Below, piece after piece: positions 7,999 through 17,885 of a stretch of DNA of 18,113 bases. The stretch covers positions 39,835,271-39,853,383 of the forward strand of contig CM060335.1 in the NCBI GenBank assembly GCA_030674155.1. The letters run 5' to 3'. The notes beneath the pieces are model-generated. The model worked only from the letters and a program-made list of their open reading frames with translations, searched no databases and was not told the DNA's origin. The translations under genes and the position numbers were made by a program. Source of the stretch: Stramonita haemastoma (lineage: Eukaryota; Mollusca; Gastropoda; Neogastropoda; Muricidae). Each line of letters begins with the position of its first letter. The stretch's first letter is position 1.

Positions 7999-8372
7999 TA
8001 TCTAAGAAGACGTTGAAGAGGGTGGGAGAGAGCAGGCATCCTTGGCGTACTCCAATTGTGGTTTCGAACCAATCTCCTATGTTGTTGTTACAGTATACAG
8101 GCATTCTATGGTTCTGATCAGGTTGGCATTGATGTTATACAACCTCATGGTTGCCCAGAGAGCTGCATGCCAGACTCTGTCGAACGCCTTCTTATAGTCC
8201 ACAAAGACGTGGTAAAGATCTTGTTGGTGTTGCAAGCATTTCTCACAGAGTATTCTAAGGTTGAAGATTTGTTCGGTTGTGCTCCGCCCTGCTCTGAACC
8301 CTGCTTGCTCTTCTTTGGTGATCTCCTCAGCTTGAGGCTTTAGTCTGTTTTCTTTTCGCTGTCTAGGCAGAT
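7999..8372 (-). mobile_element. LINE (non-LTR retrotransposon) reverse transcriptase fragment
   Basis: Translating the - strand gives a recognisable RT core: NRLKPQAEEI, EEQAGFRAGRSTTEQIF, then VFVDYKKAFDRVWH (catalytic Asp within VDYKKAFD, about 8170-8205). After a frame break near 8081-8100 it continues with GDWFETTIGVRQGCLLSP and TLFN. The break coincides with a small apparent loss. The downstream block containing the FADD-type catalytic pair is absent, as are the endonuclease and both UTRs. It is a dead fragment in the intron. The clade cannot be assigned safely from this piece. Confidence 0.88.
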
Positions 8373-8636
8373 ACGTTACCTTCTAGACCAACGATGTGCC
8401 ATCACTATAATTATAGGCCTAATTTCACAGCGCACAAATCCAACATCACTCAGTTCAAGAGTGCTACATTTAGTGCGCCCCTTCCTTTTACCAAGTCCAG
8501 TTGAAGTCAGTTCCTACTATAATTAGCACTAGCTGGCCCCCATCTGGGCTGGGATGGGACGGATTAATTAGCAGCTGAGAGGAGCTGAACGTGGGGGAGA
8601 CTGACAGCTGTGAATTATAGATGTAAAAAATAAAAA
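8373..8636. other. Intron, nothing recognised
   Basis: This is unassigned intronic sequence between the LINE fragment and the SINE copy at 8637. The large - strand open frame across 8488-9060 reads through the SINE and has no protein-like character. Confidence 0.45.
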
Positions 8637-8937
8637 GATAAAGGTGTCCCATAACCTTTGTGGTCGTAGGGTAGCGAGGCATCAGAGACCTCAGCTTCTC
8701 TAGGGGCCAACATATTGAGGGCGACGGCCATCTCCTCTCCCTCGACGCTTTACGTTCCCTGACCCTAAAGAGGGCAGGCACCCTTTTACAGCTGGGTGAA
8801 CTGGGGGGGGGGGGGGGGGGGCTGTACTGAAGCCAAGGTGCGCATACGGTCACCCATCCAACTGGTAACCACGCTCGACGCTGCTTAACTTGACTTGGGG
8901 AAAGCGAGCACTCTGACCACTGAGCTATCCTGTCCCC
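8637..8937 (-). mobile_element. SINE family A, copy 2, with G19 run
   Basis: This inverted copy of the element at 314-592 is better preserved. On the - strand it starts with a tRNA-like GGATAGCTCAGTGGTCAGAG. At 8889-8847 it carries a 43-base 5S rRNA-like stretch (GTTAAGCAGCGTCGAGC, then TTGGATGGGTGACCG), which closely matches the A box and the start of the C box of eukaryotic 5S genes. The C5 run of copy 1 is here expanded to 19 (G run 8803-8821 on the + strand). The conserved tail ends in GGTTATGG. Confidence 0.88.
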
Positions 8938-8945
8938 CTGAATCA

Positions 8946-9285
8946 TAGATGGGTGGTGGACCGGTGGTATAGGTGGTAACGCGCCTTGCCTAGAAAGCAA
9001 AAAGTCCAAGTCGGAGTGTGCGGTGGTTCGTACCCCGTTTGGGCTCAAAATTTCCCCCATCCATTAGACCCTGAGTGGTGGTCTGGGCGCTAGTCTTTCG
9101 GATGAGATTATAAACCGCATGTAAAAGAACCCACGGCAACAAGGGGGTTGACCCTGGCAAAATTCTGTAAGAAAAAAGCCACTGTGATAGGGAAAACAAA
9201 TACAGTTGCATGCAGGAAACAGAAAAAAACAAACAAACGGTAAGCACTACACTTGTGGCGACGCGCTCTCCCTGGGGAGGGGGGT

Positions 9286-9372
<87 letters not shown>

Positions 9373-9440
9373 CAACCCGAATTTCACGCGCGCAGAGAAA
9401 TCTGCTGTGACATAAAGTGGTACAAAATACAACATATTTT
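8946..9440 (+). mobile_element. SINE family B, copy 1 (tRNA-derived, gastropod type)
   Basis: The tRNA-like head has GGTGGTAACGCGCCTTGCC and a box B-like GGTTCGTACCC (9025-9035). A conserved body follows with AAAAGAACCCACGGCAACAA and CTGGCAAAATTCTGTAAG, then CGACGCGCTCTCCCTGGGGA and a tail with GAGAAATCTGCTGTGACATA. The second copy at 17514 shares all these blocks. From memory this body is very common in caenogastropod snail genomes, the main taxonomic clue here. A (GA)n tract has expanded inside it at 9286-9372. Confidence 0.88.
9286..9372 (+). repeat. (GA)n microsatellite inside SINE B
   Basis: A run of GA units with two GGA interruptions sits where the SINE body has GGGGAGAGCAGCCCG in copy-like sequence. 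The SINE resumes directly after it with AGCAACCCGAATTTC. Confidence 0.95.
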
Positions 9441-9509
9441 CAGCATAGCGCAAGTATGACGAATGATAGGTGAACGGTGATTTTTTTGGGGGGTATTTTT
9501 CTTTGACAG

Positions 9510-9669
9510 GATGGTGACCAGTACACAGAGGCTGTACAGGAGTCCATCGCCAAGCTGATAAAGGTGCTGAGAAAAGCCATACCTGCCCTGGGCATCACTG
9601 AGGAGGAGAGGACCATGGTGGTGAAAGCCATGCAACTGAACCAGGGCCACTGGTTTAAGTGCCCCAATG
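9510..9669 (+). CDS. ZNFX1-like protein, exon with first half of the RZ zinc finger
   Basis: The exon follows TTTGACAG (AG at 9508-9509) and is followed by GT at 9670. It is 160 bases, phase 0 in and phase 1 out. It encodes DGDQYTEAVQ, then ITEEERTMVVKAM, and ends GHWFKCPN plus the first base of a Gly codon. GHWFKCPNG is the first half of the RZ-type zinc finger found in ZNFX1 and RNF213; the finger's remaining Cys/His ligands should come from the next exon. A perfectly phased continuation exists only on the opposite strand at 16102-15857. The donor GTCAGC departs from consensus at the third position. No stops or frame breaks are present. Confidence 0.85.
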
Positions 9670-9686
9670 GTCAGCGTTCACACTAC

Positions 9687-9707
9687 TCTTGCTTTCCTTG
9701 TTGTTGC

Positions 9708-9738
<31 letters not shown>

Positions 9739-10124
9739 GGTGTTCTTGGTGTTGTTGTTATTCTTGTTCTTCTGGTTGTTGTTGTTCTTCTTCTTGTTCT
9801 TGTTGTTCTTCTTCTTGCTCGTCTTGCTCTTGTTGTTCTTTTCTTATTCTTGTTCTTTTTGTTCTTGTTGCTGTTGTTGTTGTTGTTCTTCTTCTTCTTT
9901 GTGTTGTTGTGTTGTTGTTGTTGTTATTGTTGTTGTTGTTGTTCTTCTTCTTCTCCTCCTCTCCTCTTCTTCCTACTCCTCCCTCTCCTCTTCCTCCTCC
10001 TCTCTCTTCTTTTTTTTTTTCTTTTTTCTTCTTCTTCTCTTCTTCTTCTTCTTCTTCTTCTTCTTCTTCTTCTTCTTCTTCTTCTTCTTCTCCTCCTCCT
10101 CCTCCTCCTCCTCCTCCTCCTTCT
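9687..10124 (+). repeat. GTT/CTT/CTC trinucleotide low-complexity tract
   Basis: About 440 bases are composed of changing trinucleotide blocks: GTT and GGT first, then mixed GTT/CTT, then long CTT and finally CTC. The + strand has almost no A. The pyrimidine-only 3' half could adopt triplex DNA. The several long open frames here (poly-Ser, poly-Leu, poly-Glu, poly-Arg) are artefacts of composition. Confidence 0.93.
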
Positions 10125-10130
10125 TTGTCC

Positions 10131-10417
10131 AACACTCACTCAGGACAGCAACTATTGTTGTCTATCGTAATTATGAGCAAAAACGCTTCACGTTGCCGTT
10201 AAGCGCCTGACAAGTCAGGCCCAGCACCTCCAACTTCGGTATAAGAGAGAATAAAGTTATCATTATCTTTTAAAGTCATTCTGGAAAAAAAAATAGGTAG
10301 GAAAATGGATCAAGAAGGCAAAAAATAGACAAGAAGGAAGTAACATGGAGAAAAGGAACAAGCAGAAACAAAGAGAGTGAAAGACAATAGGAAATTTCTA
10401 GTACCGAATTTCCAAAC
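10131..10417 (+). repeat. Dispersed repeat C, copy 1 (unclassified)
   Basis: This copy matches 17143-17407 over about 270 bases in the same orientation. Shared blocks are GACAGCAACTA, TAAGCGCCTGACAAGTCAGG, TCCAACTTC, GGAAAATGGA and AGAAACAAAGAGA. It contains a short perfect hairpin, CCTGAC-AA-GTCAGG. It has no coding capacity and no tRNA-like boxes seen, so it is an unclassified non-autonomous repeat or part of a longer element. Confidence 0.8.
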
Positions 10418-10436
10418 ATTTGTTTCATAAAAGGGG

Positions 10437-10513
10437 GCCTTTACCTTCCCTGACCCTAAAGAGGGCAGGTACCCATTTACAGCTGGGTGAACTGGGGGGG
10501 GGGGGGGGGGTGG
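10437..10513 (-). mobile_element. SINE family A, copy 3, cut by the assembly gap
   Basis: Reads like 8755-8821 of copy 2: CCTGACCCTAAAGAGGGCAG, then CAGCTGGGTGAACTGG, ending in a G run (10494-10510). The tRNA/5S-like part should lie in the gap. The tail is truncated near 10437. Confidence 0.85.
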
Positions 10514-10613
10514 NNNNNNNNNNNNNNNNNNNNNNNNNNNNNNNNNNNNNNNNNNNNNNNNNNNNNNNNNNNNNNNNNNNNNNNNNNNNNNNNNNNNNNN
10601 NNNNNNNNNNNNN
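10514..10613. other. Assembly gap of exactly 100 N
   Basis: Exactly 100 undefined bases, the usual placeholder for a gap of unknown length. It begins three bases after a G17 run inside SINE copy 3. The missing half of that SINE does not reappear at 10614, so the true gap is not simply closed and contig order and orientation across it are inferred. Confidence 0.98.
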
Positions 10614-10717
10614 ATTAGTGACCTTTCTGCTTATAGAGATGGGTTTTGAAGTTTAATAGACTAACTACTTTTTTCTCTTCAAAAATTTTCGAACACGAGT
10701 GTAGAGTGGGGAGATAT

Positions 10718-10748
<31 letters not shown>

Positions 10749-10858
10749 GGGTCGGTGTGTGTGGGTGTGTATTTTTTATAAATATTTTTTTTTTTGGTTT
10801 CCAGGTTTGGTTGTACAACTTTCCCGAAACGACAAAAGACAGACAGACAAAGGATATT
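10614..10858. repeat. Unassigned sequence with (TG)n-G20 tract
   Basis: This is unrecognised sequence around a TG run at 10717-10731, a G run at 10732-10751 and T-rich DNA. There is no coding signal. Confidence 0.6.
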
Positions 10859-10933
10859 CCCCCTCTCTCCTCTCTCTCTTCTCTCTCTCTCTCTCTTCTC
10901 TCTCTCCTCTCTCTCTCTCCTCTCTCTCTCTCT
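10859..10933 (+). repeat. (CT)n microsatellite with CCT interruptions
   Basis: CTCT runs are broken by TTCT and CCT. Overlapping open frames of Ser/Leu or Arg/Glu are compositional artefacts. Confidence 0.93.
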
Positions 10934-11212
10934 GACACTTGGAAGAAACAACTTGAGAAGAATCAGATTTATTCAATACAACTCATGCACGAAACTGAAA
11001 GAGCTAAATATAAAATGTTATCTGGATAAAACAACAAAAAAAACATGCAGGTAAAAGATCAGCTTAATTGAAAATCAGCATAAATCTAGCACCCAGACAA
11101 CCAAAACCAGAAGCCAGAAAAACTATCAAATTAAAATGGAACTGGATTATATGTAAATGAAAGCTTTAAACTGACAAAGAGTCCATTTTACACGACACGA
11201 ATTTAATTTTTA
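10934..11212. other. AT-rich DNA, nothing recognised
   Basis: A-rich sequence without repeats shared elsewhere in the window and without coding signal. Confidence 0.5.
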
Positions 11213-11448
<236 letters not shown>

Positions 11449-11515
11449 ACTAAATCAATTCGTGTAGTGAATAGATAAATAGAGACAGACAGAAGACAGA
11501 CAGACAGACACAGAG

Positions 11516-11747
<232 letters not shown>

Positions 11748-12118
11748 GATTAATAATAATAATAAATTCAAACATCTCTAGCCTACATCTTGAACAAGTG
11801 TCAGGTTGTAAATTTTTCACTCTTTTATCTATTTAAAGAAAAAAAAGCAAACAAGATCATCAACAACAACAACAACAACACAAAGACAGGAATGTAACAA
11901 AATAATGTTGATATCAAAAAAAAAAAAACAATCACTGCACCACACTGTAATGGACACTTTGTGGTCTGGAAGAAAAAGCCACTATTTTTTTTCCCAGGTT
12001 TCAATGTCATCCACAATGGCACATTTCCTTACTGCAATCGTTAGTTAGTGGCACAATCTCTAAATGGCATACCTCCGCTGGGAATTAAATACGATCAAAC
12101 CAAAAGAAACTTTCCCTC
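11748..12118. other. Unassigned sequence
   Basis: AT-rich with a short CAA repeat near 11862-11880 and A runs. I recognise no coding region or element, although the last 70 bases may be a degraded head of the SINE fragment that follows. Confidence 0.4.
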
Positions 12119-12175
12119 CACCCACTAAACCTTCAAATTTAATGGTGGTCCAGGTGCTAGTCTTTCAGCGAGCCA
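12119..12175 (+). mobile_element. Fragment of SINE family B body
   Basis: Short diverged match to the SINE B body: CCACCCACTAAACCTT, then GGTGGTCCAGGTGCTAGTCT, compared with 9058-9106 in copy 1. Later parts of the SINE are not seen. Confidence 0.6.
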
Positions 12176-12302
12176 GTAAAAACCAAAAAAACAACAACAA
12201 AAACAGACCCCCCAAAAAAATAATGAAAGAGAGAAAAAGAACCTGCAGGAAGAAAAAGCTGTCCCCAGTAAATGTTCGTTAAAGGGTGAATAATCCTTTC
12301 TT

Positions 12303-12375
12303 GCAAGGAAATATTATTATATATATATAATATATTATATATATTAATTTATATATATTATTAAATTATATTTAT
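12303..12375. repeat. AT-rich tract (TATA/TTAT mixture)
   Basis: Imperfect (AT)n with ATTA interruptions and several overlapping self-complementary stretches. Confidence 0.85.
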
Positions 12376-12899
12376 AAAGACTTGCAGACAAGGGGGTAAG
12401 AAGTGACACTTCACTGTGGCCATAGGCCCTCCTTAGGGAGAATAGGCCCATATGAGTTGCTGAACACCTTGACCCACTTTTCCGCTCGGAGCCATTGTAG
12501 GCAGATGGGGGTCAGGTTGTCCATTTTGAGATTTTGATTGATTATAAAACTATAGTCATTATTCTACCTTGTAATTAAATATCAAGGCATAATTTTGTAT
12601 TATTTTGCCTTTAAACGTGTTTAAAAAAAAAAAACAAAAAAAAAACAAGCCCTCATTCTGACCACCTATTACCATGCTAAACTTGTCAATTTCTCATTTT
12701 GTCATTTCCTGCAGTCTATCATTTCAACTTGTCATCACTTTTTAACAGAATTGTCCGATTTTCAATCTTGTTTTTGCATTGCATAGCCATTTTATTGCAA
12801 ATTAATAACATGTTAATAACTAAAAATTGACTTCTGTTGCAATGCAGCTCATTTTAGAGAAATCTGTCGTGACAATTAATCCAATGCAATCTAATACCT
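12376..12899. other. Unassigned sequence
   Basis: A moderately GC-rich block at about 12380-12520, then AT-rich DNA with A runs near 12625. I recognise no gene or repeat; the GC-richer block could be an old transposon fragment. Confidence 0.4.
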
Positions 12900-13098
12900 A
12901 CAGTGCAGTACAATACAATACAATACAATACAATACAATACAACACAGTACAATACAATACAATACAATTAAGCACAATACAACACGGTACAACACAGTA
13001 CCATACAATACAGTACAATTCAGGACAAGACAATACAGTATCATACAGTACAATACTGCACAATGCAGCGCAGTGCAATGCAATACAATGCAATACAG
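12900..13098 (+). repeat. (AATAC)n pentanucleotide array
   Basis: Units ACAAT/ACAGT/ACAAC of 5 bp run for about 190 bases, purest at 12908-12942 and degenerating to the right. The Tyr/Asn/Ile-rich open frames on both strands are compositional. Confidence 0.92.
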
Positions 13099-13284
13099 AA
13101 CACGTGCTGTTAAAGATAAAGTGAAATAAGCAAACATCACACTATGATGCTATGAAAACAACATGCCCTTTATGAGAATAACGGAAAAGAAAGCAAAAAC
13201 CTTTAACTGTATGCAAAATATAACTCAACCTGTATAGAAATGAGACAAAACACCCCTTATAGATATGAAAATAACTGAACGCTA
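13099..13284. repeat. Degenerate left flank of 63-bp array
   Basis: A-rich sequence repeating fragments such as TATGAAAATAAC and ATAACT that resemble decayed units of the array starting near 13285. No coding signal. Confidence 0.45.
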
Positions 13285-13680
13285 TACTATATTGTCATTA
13301 AAACAGAAAATGTCAGTATCAATATGAAAATAAAACAACAAACACCACACATATAATGTAATTAAAACAGAAAATGTCAGTATTAATGTGAAAAGAAAAC
13401 AACAAACACTACACTATAATGTTATTAAAACAGAAATGTCAGTATTAATGTGAAATAAAAAACAACATACCATAAGTTAAACAGAAAATGTCAGTATTAA
13501 TGTGAAAATAAACAACAAACACTACACTATAATGTAATTAAAAAGAAAATGTCAGTATTAATGTGAAAATAAAACAACAAACACTACACTATAATGTAAT
13601 TAAAACAGAAAATGTCAGTATTAATGTGAAAATAAAACAACAACACTCAGTATTATCATATAATGTTATTAAAACAGAAA
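13285..13680 (+). repeat. 63-bp minisatellite
   Basis: About six units, each with AATGTCAGTATTAATGTGAA, AACAACAAACACTACAC and ATAATGTAATTAAAACAGAA. Some units are shortened by internal deletions. The apparent protein repeats on the + strand follow from the 63-bp period being divisible by three. Confidence 0.92.
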
Positions 13681-14976
<1,296 letters not shown>

Positions 14977-14982
14977 ATATAT

Positions 14983-15013
<31 letters not shown>

Positions 15014-15040
15014 TATTATATATATATATATATATATATA
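14977..15040. repeat. (AT)n microsatellite
   Basis: Imperfect AT/TA run with AATA and TTATTA interruptions. Confidence 0.92.
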
Positions 15041-15299
15041 ACAGCATGCACAACAGATTATTGCTCACTTTTTAACATCCTCATTCTAAAAGCGGTCTCA
15101 TGGCTGATAAAAACACATCATACAAAGAATAAGATCTCACCAGTATTTCTTGCTTTGTAGGCATATAAACGTAAATTTGCACCATAACCTATGTGGTCGC
15201 AAGCCCAACACCTTGTAGTTCAGAGTTTACAGAGTCAATCATACATTACAGTCAAAGTCAGGATAATCCACAGGTCGTTTCATCTCATGCCTTATACGG
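15041..15299. other. Unassigned sequence, possible distal 3' UTR of the - strand exon
   Basis: No gene recognised. On the - strand this lies beyond the 58-bp array that follows the stop codon at 15857. I saw no obvious AATAAA on that strand, so the transcript end is not located. Confidence 0.35.
15182..15201 (-). mobile_element. Possible 3' tail fragment of SINE family A
   Basis: Twenty bases exactly match the reverse complement of the conserved end of SINE copy 1 (568-588, ending GGTTATGG). The flanks do not match, so this is either a remnant or a chance hit. Confidence 0.4.
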
Positions 15300-15815
15300 T
15301 GCATCATAACTCATCTTCCAGATGCTTCACAGTTCGCTTCATCCCATGTCTCATACAGAGCATCATAATTATCTTCCAGATGATTCACAGTTCGCTTCAT
15401 CCCATGTCTTCATACAGAGCATCATAATTATCTTCCAGATGATCACAGTTCGCTTCATCCATGTCTTATACAGACATCATAATTATCTTCCAGATAATTC
15501 ACAGATTGTGTCACCTCATGCCTTAACAGTACATCATAATTATCTTCCAGATAATTCACAGATTGTGTCACCTCATGCCTTATACAGTACATCATAATTA
15601 TCTTCCAGATAATTCACAGATTGTGTCACCTCATGCCTTACACAGTACATCATAATTATCTTCCAGATAATTCACAGATTGTGTCACCTCATGCCTTATA
15701 CAGTACATCATAATTATCTTCCAGATAATTCACAGATTGTGTCACCTCATGCCTTATACAGTACATCATAATTATCTTCCAGATAATTCACAGATTGTGT
15801 TCATGCTTTCATACA
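15300..15815 (-). repeat. 58-bp minisatellite with a hairpin per unit (3' UTR side of exon)
   Basis: About nine units; the central ones are identical over AATTATCTTCCAGATAATTC and CACAGATTGTGTCACCTC. Each central unit contains AATTATCT-TCC-AGATAATT, an 8-bp perfect inverted repeat with a 3-base loop. Outer units are shorter or mutated. On the - strand the array begins about 40 bases after the stop codon of the exon at 15857-16102, so it is probably transcribed as 3' UTR. Confidence 0.9.
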
Positions 15816-15856
15816 CAGCAATCTCCAGATCAATTCACAGTGTGTGCTTCATCTAT

Positions 15857-16102
15857 CTATCTCATAATCCAGTTGTTCTCATAGTCCGAATTCTGTCCAC
15901 TCCTATGTCCGTATCGGTCCTCCAGTCTGAAGTTGGCTAGGTTGGTGTGTTCTGACCAGGCAGCGTGTCTGGCTCCGTCCATCTCAGAAGCCAAGGTGTT
16001 ACCCTCCCGGAGTCGGTGCTGAGTACCCCATGGCTGATTTGCATTCTGGACAACGGGACTCCTCCATTGCTCCACCGCAGTCTCCGATGGCGTAGATGTG
16101 CC
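15857..16102 (-). CDS. ZNFX1-like protein, terminal exon (second half of RZ finger), one frame break
   Basis: On the - strand the exon follows CATGTGCAG (AG at 16104-16103) and starts with GG, which completes the Gly codon begun by exon 9510-9669 (AAT G + GG CAC). It encodes HIYAIGDCGGAMEESRCPEC, the second half of an RZ zinc finger with its Cys ligands. After a frame change at the G4 run (16029-16026) comes a C-terminal tail containing LASEMDGARHAAW, FRLEDRYGH and WIMR, then TAG at 15859-15857. The two frames differ by one extra or two missing bases. Because both parts look conserved, either an assembly indel or a recent inactivating mutation is likely. The exon is on the opposite strand to its two partners, across the N gap. 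It could instead belong to a convergent paralogue. Confidence 0.85.
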   Translation of the reverse strand, partial: GTSTPSETAVEQWRSPVVQNANQPWGTQHRLREGNTLASEMDGARHAAWSEHTNLANFRLEDRYGHRSGQNSDYENNWIMR

Positions 16103-16440
16103 CTGCACATGTATAATGCAGTTTGTGATATACCATGTGCATGTATAACGTAGTTTCTGATGTGCCCTGCACATGTATAATGTAGTTTGGGATATACCAT
16201 GTGCATGATAACGTAATTTCTGATGTGCCCTGCACATGTATAATGTAGTTTGGGATATACTATGTGCATGCATAACGTAGTTTTGATGTGCCCTGCACAT
16301 GTATAATGTAGTTTGGGATATACCATGTGCATGTATAACGTAGTTTGTGGTGTGCCCTGCACATGTATAATGTAGTTTGGGATATACCATGTGTATGCAT
16401 AACGTAGTTTGTGGTGTGGCCTAGGTGTGTATAACGTAGT
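16103..16440 (-). repeat. 64-bp minisatellite made of 3' splice-site copies
   Basis: Units of about 64 bp (two related halves of about 32) start immediately at the 3' splice site of the terminal exon. Several units repeat the junction sequence, on the - strand TTATACATGTGCAG followed by GGCACATC, which is intron end plus first exon bases. Confidence 0.9.
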
Positions 16441-16475
16441 TTGTGTGTGTGTGTGTTGTGTGTGTGTGTTGTGTG

Positions 16476-16549
<74 letters not shown>

Positions 16550-16680
16550 TGTGGTGGTGTTATGTGTGTGTGTGTGGTATGTATGTGTTTGTGTGTGGTG
16601 TGTTGTGTGTGTGTGGTGAGTGTTGTGTTTGTGATGTGTGTGTATGTGTTGTGTGTGTGTGTGTTGTGGTTGTGATGTGG
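16441..16680 (+). repeat. (GT)n microsatellite, interrupted
   Basis: A pure (GT)n core lies at about 16479-16548, flanked by TGTGTTG and TGTGGTG variants. It sits between the two related minisatellites. His/Thr-rich open frames on the - strand are artefacts. Confidence 0.94.
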
Positions 16681-16699
16681 CCCTTGTACAATGTAAAAC

Positions 16700-17118
16700 G
16701 TATTTTATTGATGTGTTTTTTTTTGTGATGTGCCCTGGCATGTATAATGTAGTTTGTTTATGATGCGCCCTGCAATGTATAATGTAGTTTGTGATGCGCC
16801 CTGCACGTGCATAATGTAGTTTGTGATGCGCCCTGCGCATGTAATAATATGTAGTTTGTTTATGATGTGCCCTGCACATGTATAATATAATGTAGCGTTT
16901 GTGATGCGCCCTGCACATGTATAATGTAGTTTGTGATGCGCCCTGCACGTGCATAATGTAGTTTGTGATGCGCCCTGCGCATGTAATAATATGTAGTTTG
17001 TTTATGATGTGCCCTGCACATGTATAATATAATGTAGTGTTTGTGATGCGCCCTGCACATGTATAAGTAGTTTGTGATGCGCCCTGCACATGTATACTGT
17101 AGTTTGTTTGTGATGTAA
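16700..17118 (-). repeat. 32-bp minisatellite with 142-bp higher-order repeat
   Basis: About eleven units of GCCCTGCACATGTATAATG plus TAGTTTGTGATGC, related to the half-unit of the array at 16103-16440. A block of four or five units is duplicated with a period of about 142 bp (compare CTGCACGTGC at 16801 and 16943). Confidence 0.88.
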
Positions 17119-17142
17119 CCCACACATTCTTCTTTTATAAGG

Positions 17143-17407
17143 AACGCTCAGACAGCAACTACTGTTGTATGCCATAACAACAAAAATACGTCGCGCTACC
17201 CTTAAGCACCTGACAAGTCAGGTCCAGCGCATCCAACTTCAGTGTAGGAGAGAAGTGTTATCTTTTAGGAGTCTCTGGAGAAAAGGGCAGGAAAATGGAC
17301 CGAGAAGGCAGAAAATAGACTAGAAGGAGGTGACAGGAAATGAAAGAACAAAACAGAAACAAAGAGAAGGATAGAAAAGAGGGAATTCCTGGCACCAAAT
17401 TTCCAAA
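17143..17407 (+). repeat. Dispersed repeat C, copy 2 (unclassified)
   Basis: Same-orientation relative of 10131-10417, sharing ACAGCAACTACTGTTGT, the hairpin CCTGACAAGTCAGG and the purine-rich 3' half ending AATTTCCAAA. No coding capacity. Confidence 0.8.
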
Positions 17408-17513
17408 AGGTGGGGATGCTATATACACTGAGAACACCGGCATTCCCCACGGGGGAAGACCTGCAGCGCATGAATGATGCAGTTTCTTTGTGTTTCCTTT
17501 AAACTCGTCTAGC
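17408..17513. other. Unassigned sequence between repeat C and SINE B
   Basis: About 100 bases including CATTCCCCACGGGGGAAGAC, with no match elsewhere in the window. It may still belong to repeat C, whose other copy is followed by different DNA. Confidence 0.35.
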
Positions 17514-17885
17514 AGCGGATTGGTGGCCCAGTGGTAACGCACCCGCCTAGAAAGCAAAAAATTGTGGGTTCGATCCCTGTTTGAACCCAAACTTTCCGGT
17601 TCATTTACTAGATCTTGTGGGGTAGTTTGGGTGTTTGAAGTCTTTACGAAGAGACGATCAAGTAAGGCCGTGAGTGTAACACACATTCAGCACATATAAA
17701 AGAACCCACGGCAACAAGACAGTTGTCTCTAGCAAAATTTTATTGGAAAAAAAAGTGTCACAGGTAAAAATACATGTGGACACTTCGGTGGCGCAGCTCT
17801 TGTGGCGAGGAGCTCTCCCGAGAAGAGCAGCCCGCATGAATGTCAGGCAGAGAAATCTGCATGTGACTGAAACTGGTATTCATTG
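17514..17885 (+). mobile_element. SINE family B, copy 2
   Basis: The head has a box A-like region with GTGGTAACGC and a good box B, GGTTCGATCCC (17567-17577). The body has AAAAGAACCCACGGCAACAA, AGCAAAATTTTATTGGAAAA, GAGGAGCTCTCCCGAGAAG and GCAGAGAAATCTGC. The central region differs more from copy 1. Without the (GA)n expansion it shows the unexpanded state, GAGAAGAGCAGCCCG. Confidence 0.88.

Noticed and set aside
8056..8343. A 95-codon + strand ORF
   Set aside because: It is the antisense shadow of the LINE reverse transcriptase fragment on the - strand.
8488..9060. A 190-codon - strand gene
   Set aside because: It reads through SINE A and the head of SINE B; the product is a translated repeat.
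9659..10210. Long open frames encoding poly-Ser, poly-Leu, poly-Phe, poly-Glu and poly-Arg
   Set aside because: They are translations of a trinucleotide repeat tract in several frames on both strands, with no non-repetitive coding part.
12827..13140. Tyr/Asn/Thr or Cys/Val/Leu-rich open frames on both strands
   Set aside because: They arise from the AATAC pentanucleotide array.
13285..13680. A CRISPR array
   Set aside because: The 63-bp units are contiguous tandem repeats without unique spacers, in an animal genome with no cas genes.
15300..17118. CRISPR-like repeats
   Set aside because: Units are head-to-tail and vary by point changes and indels; there are no spacer sequences.
16421..17125. 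A 234-codon - strand protein with His/Thr repeats
   Set aside because: It is a translation of GT and 32-bp tandem repeats; it has no non-repetitive domain and ends in microsatellite sequence.
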